A DNA stretch of 64,000 nucleotides from contig NZ_CP059067.1 in NCBI RefSeq assembly GCF_017795745.1, positions 1,302,001 to 1,366,000 of the forward strand, in the 5' to 3' direction. Every line of letters starts with the position of its first letter. The first letter of the stretch is position 1. The notes below the pieces were generated by a model that made no database searches, was not told the origin of the DNA, and saw only the letters and a program-made list of their open reading frames with translations. Origin of the DNA: Rhizobacter sp. AJA081-3. GTDB taxonomy: Bacteria > Pseudomonadota > Gammaproteobacteria > Burkholderiales > Burkholderiaceae_C. Made by a program: the position numbers and the translations under genes. This document shows positions 33,128-43,338 of this stretch, piece after piece.

Positions 33128-33409
33128 ATGTTTTTCGTGATCATCGGCGTGCTCATCATCCTGGCCAACCTGCTCGGTTTCGGCCCGATGGCCAACTGGA
33201 CCTGGAACATCTCCGGCGACCTGTGGAAGTTCTGTGTCCCGTTCGGACTGGCGGCGGTGTGGTGGGCCTGGGCCGACGCCACCGGCTACAACAAGCGCCG
33301 CGAGATGGAGAAGATGGACGAGCGCCGCCGCAACCGGCGTGAGCAGAACCTCGTGGCGCTGGGCATGGACAAGACCGCCCGCCGCGGCAAGAAAGCCGCC
33401 AAGCGCTGA
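33128..33409 (+). CDS. TIGR04438-type small Trp-rich membrane protein
   Basis: A 93-residue protein. Two hydrophobic segments (residues 1-20 and about 30-52, the second with the tryptophans of KFCVPFGLAAVWWAWAD) precede a strongly basic and charged tail (RREMEKMDERRRNRREQ). The pattern fits the small Trp-rich protein family TIGR04438 of betaproteobacteria, which has no known function. It is a lone gene on the plus strand between two minus-strand genes, and a hairpin follows at 33421. Confidence 0.82.
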   Translation: MFFVIIGVLIILANLLGFGPMANWTWNISGDLWKFCVPFGLAAVWWAWADATGYNKRREMEKMDERRRNRREQNLVALGMDKTARRGKKAAKR

Positions 33410-33420
33410 AGGCGGCTTGC

Positions 33421-33443
33421 CGGGCCGACTTGGCTTCGGCCCG
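33421..33443. terminator. Hairpin between convergent genes
   Basis: CGGGCCGA / TCGGCCCG, a perfect 8-base stem with a 7-base loop, lies between the stop of the Trp-rich gene (33409) and the stop of ilvD (33446). No long T-run is present on either strand, so efficiency is uncertain. Confidence 0.55.
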
Positions 33444-33445
33444 TC

Positions 33446-35128
33446 TCAGTCGAACTTGTCCAGCACGGCACCCGAGCTCGCGCTCGAGGCGTTCATTGCG
33501 AACTTGGCCAGCACGCCGCGGGTGTAACGCGGCGACGGGCGCTTCCAAGACTGCCGGCGCTTCGCCAGTTCCTCGTCGCTCACGTTGAGTTGCAGCGTCA
33601 AGGTGCGGGCATCGATGGTGATCGAGTCGCCTTCGTTGACCAGCGCGATGTTGCCGCCCTCGTAGGCTTCGGGGGCCACGTGGCCGACCACCATGCCCCA
33701 GGTGCCGCCGGAGAAGCGCCCGTCGGTGACCAGGCCGACCGATTCGCCCAGGCCCTGGCCGATCAGCGCGCCGGTGGGTGCGAGCATTTCCGGCATGCCC
33801 GGTCCGCCCTTCGGGCCGAGGTAGCGCAGCACCATCACGTCGCCTGCGACGATCTTGTTGGCCATGATGGCCGCCAGCGCCGACTGCTCGTCGTCGAACA
33901 CCCGCGCCGGGCCGGTGATGGTCGGGTTCTTCAGGCCGGTGATCTTGGCCACGCAGCCTTCGGGCGACAGGTTGCCGCGCAGGATGGCCAGGTGGCCCTG
34001 CGCGTACATCGGCTTGTCGATGGTGCGGATCACGTCCTGGTCGGCACGCGGAACGTCCGGCACCTCGGCCAGCGACTCGGCGATCGTCTTGCCGGTGATC
34101 GTCATGCAGTCGCCGTGCAGCAGCCCGGCCTTGAGCAGCACCTTCATGACCTGCGGAATGCCGCCCGCCCGGTGCAGGTCGACCGCGAGGTAGCGGCCGC
34201 TGGGCTTGAGGTCGCAGAGCACCGGGGTGCGCTGGCGCACGCGCTCGAAATCGTCGATCGTCCACTCGACACCGGCCGCGTGGGCGATGGCCAGGAAGTG
34301 CAGCACCGCATTGGTGGAGCCACCGGTGGCCATGATCACCGCCACCGCGTTCTCGATCGCCTGCTTGGTGACGATGTCGCGCGGCTTCAGGTCCTTCTTG
34401 ATCGCCTCGACCAGCACGCGTGCCGACTCCTTCGCCGAGTTCATCTTCTCGTCGTGCGGGTTGGCCATGGTCGACGAATAAGGCAGTGACAGGCCCAGCG
34501 CCTCGAAGGCCGAACTCATCGTGTTGGCGGTGTACATGCCGCCGCAGGAGCCGGGGCCGGGGATGGCGCGGCGCTCGATCTGGCAGAAGTCCTCTTCGCT
34601 CATCTTGCCGGCGCTGAACTGGCCGACGGCCTCGAACACGCTGACGATGTTCAGGTCCTGGCCCTTGTAGTGGCCGGGCAGGATGGTGCCGCCGTAGACG
34701 TAGATGGCTGGCACGTTGGCGCGCAGCATGCCCATCATGCCGCCGGGCATGTTCTTGTCGCAGCCGCCGACGACGACCACGCCGTCCATCCACTGGCCAC
34801 CGACGCAGGTCTCGATGCAGTCGGCGATGACCTCGCGCGACACCAGGCTGTATTTCATGCCCTCGGTGCCCATGGCCATGCCGTCGCTGATGGTCGGCGT
34901 GCCGAAGATCTGCGCATTTCCGCCGGCGGCCTCGATGCCTTCCACGGCGGCGTCGGCCAGCTTCTGCAGGCCCGAGTTGCAGGGCGTGATCGTCGAGTGG
35001 CCGTTGGCCACGCCGACCATCGGCTTCTTGAAGTCGCCTTCCTCGTAGCCCAGCGCGTAGTACATCGAGCGGTTCGGCGCACGGGCCGTGCCCTCGGTGA
35101 TGTTGGCGGAACGGCGGTTGATCTTCAT
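33446..35128 (-). CDS. ilvD: Dihydroxy-acid dehydratase
   Basis: A 560-residue iron-sulfur dehydratase of valine and isoleucine synthesis, converting 2,3-dihydroxy-3-methyl acids into 2-keto acids. Cluster cysteines are C50 (TPCNSG), C123 ([10 protein letters not shown]) and C195 ([12 protein letters not shown]). The C-terminal part has [16 protein letters not shown]. The length is normal for the family. The ATG at 35128 is preceded by AGGAGTG. It is divergent from a LysR gene with 91 bases between starts, suggesting LysR control. Confidence 0.95.
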   Translation of the reverse strand: MKINRRSANITEGTARAPNRSMYYALGYEEGDFKKPMVGVANGHSTITPCNSGLQKLADAAVEGIEAAGGNAQIFGTPTISDGMAMGTEGMKYSLVSREVIADCIETCVGGQWMDGVVVVGGCDKNMPGGMMGMLRANVPAIYVYGGTILPGHYKGQDLNIVSVFEAVGQFSAGKMSEEDFCQIERRAIPGPGSCGGMYTANTMSSAFEALGLSLPYSSTMANPHDEKMNSAKESARVLVEAIKKDLKPRDIVTKQAIENAVAVIMATGGSTNAVLHFLAIAHAAGVEWTIDDFERVRQRTPVLCDLKPSGRYLAVDLHRAGGIPQVMKVLLKAGLLHGDCMTITGKTIAESLAEVPDVPRADQDVIRTIDKPMYAQGHLAILRGNLSPEGCVAKITGLKNPTITGPARVFDDEQSALAAIMANKIVAGDVMVLRYLGPKGGPGMPEMLAPTGALIGQGLGESVGLVTDGRFSGGTWGMVVGHVAPEAYEGGNIALVNEGDSITIDARTLTLQLNVSDEELAKRRQSWKRPSPRYTRGVLAKFAMNASSASSGAVLDKFD

Positions 35129-35206
35129 GGACACACTCCTTCGGCAGGGAGCCGAAGTATCGGGCCGGCGCAGCTGTGCGTCCAATCGATCTGAAGTACG
35201 GTATTG

Positions 35207-35221
35207 ATATGCTGTGCATAT
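35207..35221. promoter_or_regulatory. Inverted repeat over the LysR start codon
   Basis: ATATGC-TGT-GCATAT is a perfect 6-base-arm repeat ending at the second base of the ATG at 35220. It lies in the gap to divergent ilvD and could be the autoregulatory site of the LysR protein. Confidence 0.45.
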
Positions 35222-36134
35222 GAGAGATGCCGACAGCCCTGCGCCAGAGATCGAGTTGCGCCTGTGGCGGCAATTCCTCGCCGTGGCCGAGTCGCTGCAC
35301 TTCGGCCGCGCCGCGCAGCGGCTGCAAATGACGCAGCCGCCGCTGACGCAGGCGATCCAGCAGCTCGAGCGGCGGCTGGGCACGGCCTTGTTCGAACGAA
35401 CGCGGCGCAGCGTCGTGCTGACGCCGACCGGCGCCGCGCTGGTGGAGCCGGTCCGGCAACTGTTGCAGCAGGCCGCCGCGCTGGGTGTGCGCGCGCGCGA
35501 CGCTGCCGGCGGCGAGGTCGGCCGCATCCGGCTCGGCTTCGTCTCGACCGTCGGATTCGGGCCGCTGCCGGCGTGGCTGCGCGCCTTTCGCGAGGCGCAC
35601 CCGGGCATCGCGATGGAGCTGCGCGAGGCCACCGGCGACGTGCAGTTCGAAGCCTTCTCGCAGCGCGAGCTCGATGCGGGCTTCGTGCTGCATGCGCCGG
35701 GCATCGCGCCGCCGCCGCCGTTGCAGCGGCTGTCGCTGGGCATCGAGCCGATGCTCCTGGTGCTGCCCGAGTCGGCGCCGAAGCGGCCGAGCGCGGCGCA
35801 ACTGCTGGGCGAGCCGCTGGTGATCTTCCCGCGCGCCATCGCACCCTCCCTGTACGACGCGGTGCTGGCCTTTTATCACCGCCATGGCGCGACGCCGGTG
35901 ATCGCGCAGGAGGCCATCCAGATGCAGACCATCGTCAACCTGGTGTCGGCCGGCCTCGGGCTTGCGCTGGTGCCGGAGTCGATGCGCCTGCTGCAGCGGC
36001 CGGGCGTGGTCTATCGAGGCCTGCCAGCGGCCCTGGCCGACGGGGCACCGCGCTGCGAGACGAGCCTGCTGTGGCGGCCCGACGCGCCGCCGGCGGCGCT
36101 GCGTTTCGTGGCCTTCGTGCGCGAGCGCTGCTGA
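35220..36134 (+). CDS. LysR-family transcriptional regulator
   Basis: A 304-residue regulator. The N-terminal winged helix covers residues 10-70 ([32 protein letters not shown], given here as [15 protein letters not shown] and [11 protein letters not shown]), followed by a LysR substrate-binding domain to the end. The start at 35220 is preferred; a GTG six bases earlier is possible. Orientation divergent from ilvD suggests it regulates ilvD or an adjacent function. It converges on the phosphopantetheinyl transferase gene with 16 bases between stops. Confidence 0.9.
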   Translation: MRDADSPAPEIELRLWRQFLAVAESLHFGRAAQRLQMTQPPLTQAIQQLERRLGTALFERTRRSVVLTPTGAALVEPVRQLLQQAAALGVRARDAAGGEVGRIRLGFVSTVGFGPLPAWLRAFREAHPGIAMELREATGDVQFEAFSQRELDAGFVLHAPGIAPPPPLQRLSLGIEPMLLVLPESAPKRPSAAQLLGEPLVIFPRAIAPSLYDAVLAFYHRHGATPVIAQEAIQMQTIVNLVSAGLGLALVPESMRLLQRPGVVYRGLPAALADGAPRCETSLLWRPDAPPAALRFVAFVRERC

Positions 36135-36150
36135 GCGCCGCGATCGCGGC

Positions 36151-36852
36151 TCAGCGCGGTGCACGCGGCACAGCGATCGCGCCGATGGTGTCGCCGTGCC
36201 GGAAGGAGCGCACGGCCAGGTGGAAATCGCGGCCGTCCCAGCGCAGGCGCACGTCGCGCGGGCCCGGCGCCAAACCGGCCTCGAAGCTCGCGGGCTCCAG
36301 CGACAGGCCGCTGCCCACCACCTTCAAGCAGGCTTCCTTGCGCGTCCAGCCGTGCAGGAACAGGGTGTCGCGCGCCGTCTCGTCCTGGCCGCAGCGATCG
36401 AACTCGCTCAGCTCGGCCGGGGTGAAGCAGCGCTGGGCCAGCGCGTCGAGGTCGTCTACGCGGTGCAGCAGTTCGACGTCCACGCCGATCTCGCCCAGGG
36501 CTGCCAGCGCGAGCGCACCGACATCGCCGCTGTGGCTGAGGTTGAAGGCCAGCGGTATCGCGCCTTCCAGCCGCGGCTTCCCGTGCCGCGATTCGCTGAA
36601 GCGCAACGAGGCCGGCGGGTTGCGGGTGGCCTGGGCGAGCAGCGAGCGCAGCTGCACGTGCGCGGCTCGATAGCGCCGGCGATCGCGTTCGAACGCGAAG
36701 CGCGCGGCGCGTGCCTGCTCGTCGGCCGACAGCCCGCCGAGCTGCTCGGCCGAAGGCTCCACGGTCAGGTCGAGCAGCCACAGTCGCACGTCGGGCCAGC
36801 CGGCCAGCGAACTCAAGTCCGTGGCGCCCGCCGGCGCGGCGGCACCCGTCAT
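36151..36852 (-). CDS. Sfp-type 4'-phosphopantetheinyl transferase
   Basis: A 233-residue enzyme that attaches the phosphopantetheine arm to carrier domains. The magnesium-binding motif GVDVE is at residues 123-127, WTRKEACLK at 169-177, and the FNLSHSGD substrate loop at 103-110. It is the last gene of the minus-strand synthetase operon, 3 bases after the stop of the C-A-PCP-C-A-PCP gene. It should prime the five carrier domains of the two synthetases and perhaps the lone ACP at 2391-2642. The size fits the Sfp/Gsp class, not AcpS. Confidence 0.92.
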   Translation of the reverse strand: MTGAAAPAGATDLSSLAGWPDVRLWLLDLTVEPSAEQLGGLSADEQARAARFAFERDRRRYRAAHVQLRSLLAQATRNPPASLRFSESRHGKPRLEGAIPLAFNLSHSGDVGALALAALGEIGVDVELLHRVDDLDALAQRCFTPAELSEFDRCGQDETARDTLFLHGWTRKEACLKVVGSGLSLEPASFEAGLAPGPRDVRLRWDGRDFHLAVRSFRHGDTIGAIAVPRAPR

Positions 36853-36855
36853 GCC

Positions 36856-39800
36856 TCAGCCGCGCAGGCCCTTGACGATGCGGCCGAGCCAGCCGGAGCC
36901 GGCTGCCGCCGTGCCGTCGGGCGTGGCCGCAGCAGCGGCCGCGGCCGAAGCCACCGCGTCAGGCTGCGCCGCGACCTGCGCCAGCGTCTCGAAGATCAGC
37001 CGGCGCACGCCCAGCCGCAGGCCGAGCCGCTTCTCGATCTCGACGACCGCGCGCATCGCCAGCAGCGAATGCCCGCCGAGGTCGAAGAAGTTGTCGGCCA
37101 CGCCTACGCGCTCCACGCCGAGCAGTTTCTGCCAGATATCGGCGATGGTGATCTCGGCCGGCGTGGCCGGCGCCGTGAAGGCGCTGCGTCGACCGTCGTC
37201 GGCTGCACCGTCGATGCCCGGCAACGCCTGCGTCGCCACCTTGCCGTTGGGTAGCAGCGGCACCGCGTCGATCGCGACGTAGTGCTGCGGCAGCATGTAC
37301 TCAGGAAGCTGGGTGCGCAGATGCTCGCGCAACTCGGCCGCCGCTGGCAGCGTGCCGCGGGCCACGATGTAGGCGACCAGGCGCGCATCGCCCGGTTGCA
37401 CCTCGCGCACTGCCGCGACGACACGCGCCACCGCCGGGTGCGCGGCGAGCTGCGCCTCGATCTCGCCGATTTCGATGCGGTGGCCGCGCAGCTTGACCTG
37501 CGAGTCCAGCCGGCCCAGGTGCTCCAGCAGACCCTCGGCCCGCCAGCGGCCCTGGTCGCCCGTGCGGTACAGGCCGGCGCCGGGGTTCAGCGGATCGGCG
37601 ATGAAGCGTTCGGCCGTGAGCTCGGGGCGGTCCAGGTAGCCGCTGGCCAGGCCCGAGCCACCGATGAAGATCTCGCCGGCCACGCCGGTCGGGCAGGGTG
37701 CGCCGCGTGCATCGAGCACGCGCAGCGTGGTGTTGGCGATCGGCGTACCGATGCTGATGCCGTGCTCCGGCGACTGCACGCGCCAGCAACTCGACCACAC
37801 CGTGGTCTCGGTCGGGCCGTACATGTTCCACAGCGCGCCGCTCCGTTGCATCAGCTGCATGGCCAGGTCCAGGGGCAGCGCCTCGCCGCCGACCAAGGCG
37901 CTGAAATGCGCGCCGCCTTCCCAGCCGGCGTCGATCAGCATGTGCCAGGTCGAAGGCGTGGCCTGCATGACGGTGGCCGCGCTGCTCTCGACGAGCGCAC
38001 GCAGCGCGCGGCCGTCGCTCACGTCGTCGCGGCTGGCCAGCACCACCGTGGCGCCGACTGTCAGCGGCAGCAGCAGTTCGAGCACGGCGATGTCGAACGA
38101 CAGCGTGGTCACTGCGACGATGCGGTCGGCCGCCGTCAGGCCCGGCTCGGCCTGCATGCTGAGCAGGAAGTTGACGACGGCTCGGTGCGGCAGCACCACG
38201 CCCTTGGGCCGGCCGGTGGAGCCGGAGGTGTAGATCACGTAGGCCGGATCCTCGGGGCGGGCGTCGTGTTCGGCATCGGCCTGGAGAGCTTCGTCGCTTT
38301 GGCGGTCGATCGCCGCGACGTCGATGTCGAGCAGCACCGCGCTCTGGCGCGGCCAGTCGATGGCCTGGATGGTCGAGGAGTCGGCCACCAGCATCGCCAA
38401 TTTCGCGTCGGTGGCCATGTACTGCAGCCGCTCGCCGGGGTAGGCCGGATCGAGCGGCACGTAGGCTGCGCCGGCCCGCATGATGGCGTGCTGCGCGACC
38501 AGCATCGCCGGCGAACGCTCCAGGCACAGGCCGACCAGGGATCCACGACCGATACCGCGCGAGCGCAGCAGCCGGGCGAGCCGGTTGGCGCGCCGGTCGA
38601 GCTCGGCGTAGTCGAGCGTCTCTTCGCTGGAGACGACGGCCTCGTGCTGCGGCGTGCGCTGCATCTGCGCGGCGACCAGGTCGACCACGGTGACAGGCGG
38701 CAAGGCCATGGCGCGGCCCTCGCTCCAGGCGGCGATGGCGTCCCGCTCGGCCGGCGTGGCCACGTCGATCTGGTCGACGCGCGCATCCGGCGCCTGCAGC
38801 GCGGCGCCCAGCACGCCGGAGAAGCGCTCGACCAGCCGCTGCGCGGTGGCGTCGGTGAAGATGTCGGTGTTGAAGGTCAGGCCGCCGGTCAGGCCGCCCT
38901 CGTGCTCGAGGAACCACAGGCCCAGGTCCTCCGCTGAGCCGGGCTGGAACAGCAGCACCTGCTCCTGCTGCAGGCTGCCCCACTGGCGCAGGCGCTGGCG
39001 AGCGTCCTGGAAGGAGAAGAAGGCCTGGTAGATCGGCGAGCGACTCTCGTCGCGGGCCACCCGCAGCTCGCGCACCAGGTGCTCGAAGGGAACGTCCGGC
39101 GCGCCGAAGGCGTCGAGCACGGCGCCGCGAACATGGTTCACCAACTCGCGGAAGCTGCCTTCGGGCCGCACGGTCAGACGCAGCGGTAGCGCGTTCACGA
39201 AGAAGCCCATCACCTTCTCGAGCGCGCTGTCGTTGCGCCCCCGCACCGGCGTGCCGATGACGATGTCGTGCTGGCCGCTCAAGCGGCTGAGCAGCAGCGC
39301 ATAGGCCGCCAGCAGCGTCATGAACAGCGTCGCGTCGGAACTGCGGCCGAACTGCCTCGCGGCGTCGACCAGCTCCTTCGAGCAGTTCAGCCACTGCGTG
39401 CTGCCCTCGCCGGATGCGCGCGCGGGGCGGCTGCGGTCGGTGGGCAGGGCCAGCGGCTCGGGCAGGTCGGACAGGCGCTGCTTCCAGTGCTGCACCTGCT
39501 CGCGCAATTCTTCGCTTTGCAGCCACTGCTGCTGGCCGGCGGCGAAGTCGGCATAGGTGATCGGCAGCGGCGGCAGCGAGTGGGGTTTGCCTGCCACGTA
39601 GGCGCCGTAGATCGCCGCCATCTCCTCGTAGAACAGGTCGAACGACCAGCCGTCCCAAATTGCATGGTGCGGCATGAAGAACAGCACGTGCTCCTGCGGG
39701 CCGAGCCGGTACAGACCGTGGCGGAACATCGGCGCGGTGCCGATGTCGATGGGCACGGCCACCCGCGCCTTCATGCGCTCGAGCAGTTCGGCCTCGCGCT

Positions 39801-42800
39801 CGGCGGCGGGCAGATTGGAGAGGTCCTCGACCGGGCCGAGCGAGAGCACGAGCTCGGGCGCGATGCGCTGCATCGGCTCGCCGTCGGCATCGGCCACCAG
39901 CGCGGTGCGCAGGATGGGCTGGCGGCGCACCATCTCGTTGAGGGCGCGCTCCAGGGCCGCGACGTCGAGCGGGCCGGTCAGCCGGTGCGCCGACGGCGTG
40001 TTGTAGGTGACGCGGCCGGGCTCGAGCTGCTCGAGGAACCACAGGCGCTGCTGCATCAGCGACAGTGGCGCGCGGTCGGCTTGCGCGCGCGGCGGGGCGG
40101 CGGCCGGTGTCGCCGGCGCGGGAGTGGCCGGCGCGGCAGCCACCGAGCGCGCATCCAGCCAGGCGGCCAGCTGCGTCACCGTCGGCGCCTCGAAGATCGC
40201 GCGCAGGGGCACACGCGCGCCGGTGCTGCGGCCCAGTGCGTTGGCCAGCTGCGTGGCAAGCAGCGAGTGCCCGCCGAGCTGGAAGAAGTTGTCGTCGTCG
40301 CCGAGGCCGGGCAGGGCCAGAACAGTCTCCATCGCCGAAGCGACAATCTGTTCGGTCGGCGTACGGGGTGTCGTGCGGCGCGCCGCTTCGGAGGCGGCCA
40401 GCACTGGCGCAGGCAGGGCGCGGCGATCGATCTTGCCGTTGGGCAGCAGCGGAATCGTGTCGAGCGCAACGAAGTGCTGCGGAATCATGTATTCCGGCAG
40501 CAGGGTGGACAGGTGCTGGCGAAGTTCGGCGGCCTCGGCTGCGGTGCCCTGGGGTACCACGTAGGCGACGATGCGCACATCGCCGGGGCGCATCTCCCGT
40601 GTCACCGCCAGTGCTCTCTGCACCTTCGGGTGCGAAACGAGATTGGATTCGATGTCGCCGAGCTCGATGCGGTAGCCGCGCAGTTTGATCTGGTGGTCGA
40701 TGCGGCCCAGGCATTCCAGCAACCCGTCGTTGCGCCAGCGGCCCAGGTCGCCGGTGCGATAGCGCGTGGCGCCAAGGGCTCCAAGGGGGTCGGCCACGAA
40801 GCGATCCGCGTTCAGATCGGGTCGTTCGTGGTAGCCCAGCGTGACACCTTCGCCGGCAATGACCAGTTCACCGATGGCGCCCACCGGCAGCAGGCGCAGC
40901 TTGTCGTCGACCACGTCGAAGCGCGTGTTGGCGATCGGCGCACCGATGGGAATGCCGGAGTCCGGATCGTGGACCCGCCAGCAGCTCGACCACACGGTGG
41001 TCTCGGTGGGGCCGTACATGTTCCAGAGTTCGCTGGTGCGGGCCAGCAGCTGTTGGGCCAGATCGGTCGGCAACGGCTCGCCGCCGACCAGGGCCTTGAA
41101 CGAGCCGCCGCCTTGCCAGCCGGCGTCGATCAGCAGCCGCCAGCTCGACGGCGTGGCCTGCATCACCGTGGCGCCGCTGTTTTCGACCAGGCTGCGCAGC
41201 GCCTGACCGTCGCCCACCTCGTCGCGACTGGCGAGCACCACCGTGGCGCCGACTGAGAGAGGCAGCAAGAGTTCCAGAACTGCGATGTCGAACGACAGCG
41301 TCGTGACGGCGACGAGGCGGTCCGCGGCCGTCAGCCCTGGCTGCCGCTTCATGCTGTGCAGGAAGTTGACGACCGAACGATGCGGCACCAGCACACCCTT
41401 CGGACGACCCGTCGATCCGGAGGTATAGATCACATAGGCGACGTCGTCCACGCTTCGCGCAGGGCCCTGGAAGCCCTGCAGCGGTGCCAGCGTGTCCACT
41501 GGCAGCGGCTCGGCATCGGCGAAGCGCCAGGGGCCGTCGACGCCGGCATCGGTGGCGACGATGCGCAGTTTCGCGTCGCTGGCCATGAAGGCCAGCCGAT
41601 CGGCCGGGAACGACGGGTCCAGCGGCACGTAGCCCGCGCCGCAGCGCAGCACGCCGAGCATTGCGACGAGCATGTGCTCGTTACGCGAGCAGGAGATGCC
41701 CACGAGTTCGCCGGGGCCGACACCGCGAGCCTGCAGCGCCTGCGCCATTGCATCGGCGCGCGCCAGCAATTCGCCGTAGCGCATGGAGCGGTCCCCGCTG
41801 ACCACGGCCACTGCGTCGGGCGTGGTGCTCGCCTGCGCGGCAATCAGGTCGTCGACGGCCTGGATGCGGTCATGGTCAGCGGCACTCGCGTTGAAGCGGG
41901 CCAGCAAGCCTCGTTCGGCATCTGTCGGGGCCAAGGCATCGGCCAGCGTGCACGCATCGTCCGCGGCCAGTCGCCGCAGGGCGGCGACATACAGCCCCAG
42001 CCAGCGCTGCACCGTGGCGGTATCGAAGAGATCGGTGTTGTACTGGCACTCGAGCACCAGCGTGTCGTCGATCTGGCTGACGTTGAGGAACAGCTCGAAG
42101 TTCTCGAAGCTGCGTGGATTGCCGCGCACCGAGACACGCATCGATTCGTCCGACAGCTCGCTTTCGGCGATGGCGGTATCGAGGTTGAACAGCACCGACA
42201 CCAGCGGCAGACGGCTCGGATCGCGTGGCAGTTGCAGCTTCTGCAGCAGGCCGCCGAGCGTGCATTGCTGGTGGTCGTAGGCGTCCAGCGTGGCCGTGCG
42301 CGAGGTCTCCAGGAGCGTCTTTGCACCGTGGTCGATGTCGAACGACAGACGCACCGGGAGCAGGTTCAGGCAGTGCCCGACCAGATCGTCGTGACCGGCG
42401 GCGGCTTGACCGGCCGCGGGAACGCCGACGACCACATCCGAACTGCCACTCAGGCGGCCGACGAGCGCGCCGAACAGGCCGAACAAGGTGCTGAACAGAC
42501 TGCTGCCGTGGCGTGCAGCCAGCTTGCGTGCGGCCTGCGACAGCACGGCGTCGATGACGACGTCTTCACGCCGAGATGCGAAGCTGCGGTAGGCCGGCCT
42601 TGGCCGGTCGCACGGCAGCTCCAGCGGCATGCCGCCGCCGTCGTGCACGCCGATCCAGTAGCGCTCGTCGCGCTCACGTTCCGCCTGCGCCTCGGGGGTG
42701 GCCAGCGCGAGCGCATGGTCGCCGAACGGGTAGGCCGGCGCCATCGCCGCGCCCTGGCCGCTGCGCTGCGCGCGGTACAGGCGCATCAGGTCGTGCGACA

Positions 42801-43338
42801 TCACGCCGAGCGACCAGCCGTCGCAGACGATGTGGTGCGCGGTGAGGATCAGCTCGTGCGACGTGTCGCTGGTCGAGGCCAGCGCCGCGCGCACCAGCGG
42901 GCCGTTGCCCAGGTCGAAGGGCGTCTCGACCGCGAGGCGTCGCGCGCCGGCGAGCCGCTTGGCGGCCGCGTCGGCGCCCAGGTCACGCAGGTCGAGCCGC
43001 TCCAGCGCCAGCCGTGGCTCGGCGCTGATGACCAGTTCGGTGCCCTCGGGGCCGATCGTGCTGCGCAGCGCCTCGTGCCGCTCGCACAGAGCGAGCAGCG
43101 CGGCCTGCAGTGCCTGGGCATCGACAGGCCCCGTCATGCGCAGCGAGGCCGATTCGTTGTAGGCGAGCGAGGCTTCGGTGCCGAGCTGGTCGGCGTGCCA
43201 GATCTCGCGCTGCGCCTCGGTCGTCGGAACGACGCGCTGGATCTCTCCGCCGGCAAAGGGGTCGAAGTCGTCGTCGTTGCCGCTCAAGCTCGGGTCATCC
43301 TGCATGCTGCTGATCAAGGGGCTGCATCGATCGTTCAT
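36856..43338 (-). CDS. Two-module nonribosomal peptide synthetase (C-A-PCP-C-A-PCP)
   Basis: A 2160-residue synthetase. Condensation domain 1 has the intact HHIVCDG motif near residue 167; A1 has [11 protein letters not shown] near 637; PCP1 has GGHSLLA near 1024. Condensation domain 2 has HHAIWDG near 1223; A2 has [11 protein letters not shown] near 1701; PCP2 has GGHSLLA near 2088. Both A domains read the same pocket residues, D-I-L-Q-L-G-M-V-W, by hand alignment with GrsA, close to codes reported for glycine. No thioesterase or reductase follows; the protein ends in a short basic tail. The start overlaps the stop of the hybrid synthetase gene (ATGA), so it is the next station of the same assembly line. 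Confidence 0.93.
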   Translation of the reverse strand: MNDRCSPLISSMQDDPSLSGNDDDFDPFAGGEIQRVVPTTEAQREIWHADQLGTEASLAYNESASLRMTGPVDAQALQAALLALCERHEALRSTIGPEGTELVISAEPRLALERLDLRDLGADAAAKRLAGARRLAVETPFDLGNGPLVRAALASTSDTSHELILTAHHIVCDGWSLGVMSHDLMRLYRAQRSGQGAAMAPAYPFGDHALALATPEAQAERERDERYWIGVHDGGGMPLELPCDRPRPAYRSFASRREDVVIDAVLSQAARKLAARHGSSLFSTLFGLFGALVGRLSGSSDVVVGVPAAGQAAAGHDDLVGHCLNLLPVRLSFDIDHGAKTLLETSRTATLDAYDHQQCTLGGLLQKLQLPRDPSRLPLVSVLFNLDTAIAESELSDESMRVSVRGNPRSFENFELFLNVSQIDDTLVLECQYNTDLFDTATVQRWLGLYVAALRRLAADDACTLADALAPTDAERGLLARFNASAADHDRIQAVDDLIAAQASTTPDAVAVVSGDRSMRYGELLARADAMAQALQARGVGPGELVGISCSRNEHMLVAMLGVLRCGAGYVPLDPSFPADRLAFMASDAKLRIVATDAGVDGPWRFADAEPLPVDTLAPLQGFQGPARSVDDVAYVIYTSGSTGRPKGVLVPHRSVVNFLHSMKRQPGLTAADRLVAVTTLSFDIAVLELLLPLSVGATVVLASRDEVGDGQALRSLVENSGATVMQATPSSWRLLIDAGWQGGGSFKALVGGEPLPTDLAQQLLARTSELWNMYGPTETTVWSSCWRVHDPDSGIPIGAPIANTRFDVVDDKLRLLPVGAIGELVIAGEGVTLGYHERPDLNADRFVADPLGALGATRYRTGDLGRWRNDGLLECLGRIDHQIKLRGYRIELGDIESNLVSHPKVQRALAVTREMRPGDVRIVAYVVPQGTAAEAAELRQHLSTLLPEYMIPQHFVALDTIPLLPNGKIDRRALPAPVLAASEAARRTTPRTPTEQIVASAMETVLALPGLGDDDNFFQLGGHSLLATQLANALGRSTGARVPLRAIFEAPTVTQLAAWLDARSVAAAPATPAPATPAAAPPRAQADRAPLSLMQQRLWFLEQLEPGRVTYNTPSAHRLTGPLDVAALERALNEMVRRQPILRTALVADADGEPMQRIAPELVLSLGPVEDLSNLPAAEREAELLERMKARVAVPIDIGTAPMFRHGLYRLGPQEHVLFFMPHHAIWDGWSFDLFYEEMAAIYGAYVAGKPHSLPPLPITYADFAAGQQQWLQSEELREQVQHWKQRLSDLPEPLALPTDRSRPARASGEGSTQWLNCSKELVDAARQFGRSSDATLFMTLLAAYALLLSRLSGQHDIVIGTPVRGRNDSALEKVMGFFVNALPLRLTVRPEGSFRELVNHVRGAVLDAFGAPDVPFEHLVRELRVARDESRSPIYQAFFSFQDARQRLRQWGSLQQEQVLLFQPGSAEDLGLWFLEHEGGLTGGLTFNTDIFTDATAQRLVERFSGVLGAALQAPDARVDQIDVATPAERDAIAAWSEGRAMALPPVTVVDLVAAQMQRTPQHEAVVSSEETLDYAELDRRANRLARLLRSRGIGRGSLVGLCLERSPAMLVAQHAIMRAGAAYVPLDPAYPGERLQYMATDAKLAMLVADSSTIQAIDWPRQSAVLLDIDVAAIDRQSDEALQADAEHDARPEDPAYVIYTSGSTGRPKGVVLPHRAVVNFLLSMQAEPGLTAADRIVAVTTLSFDIAVLELLLPLTVGATVVLASRDDVSDGRALRALVESSAATVMQATPSTWHMLIDAGWEGGAHFSALVGGEALPLDLAMQLMQRSGALWNMYGPTETTVWSSCWRVQSPEHGISIGTPIANTTLRVLDARGAPCPTGVAGEIFIGGSGLASGYLDRPELTAERFIADPLNPGAGLYRTGDQGRWRAEGLLEHLGRLDSQVKLRGHRIEIGEIEAQLAAHPAVARVVAAVREVQPGDARLVAYIVARGTLPAAAELREHLRTQLPEYMLPQHYVAIDAVPLLPNGKVATQALPGIDGAADDGRRSAFTAPATPAEITIADIWQKLLGVERVGVADNFFDLGGHSLLAMRAVVEIEKRLGLRLGVRRLIFETLAQVAAQPDAVASAAAAAAATPDGTAAAGSGWLGRIVKGLRG
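37720..41445. repeat. Duplicated adenylation-domain core within the NRPS gene
   Basis: The segment about 37720-38250 (module 2) and the segment about 40950-41445 (module 1) are near-copies at protein level from the [11 protein letters not shown] motif through [15 protein letters not shown], and also closely similar in DNA. The condensation domains before them differ strongly (HHIVCDG against HHAIWDG types). This points to recent duplication or gene conversion of the A-domain core. Confidence 0.75.

Noticed and set aside
36856-37100. A thioesterase or reductase domain at the end of the NRPS
   Set aside because: After the last PCP only about 70 residues remain, Ala-rich with a basic tail, and no GxSxG is present.
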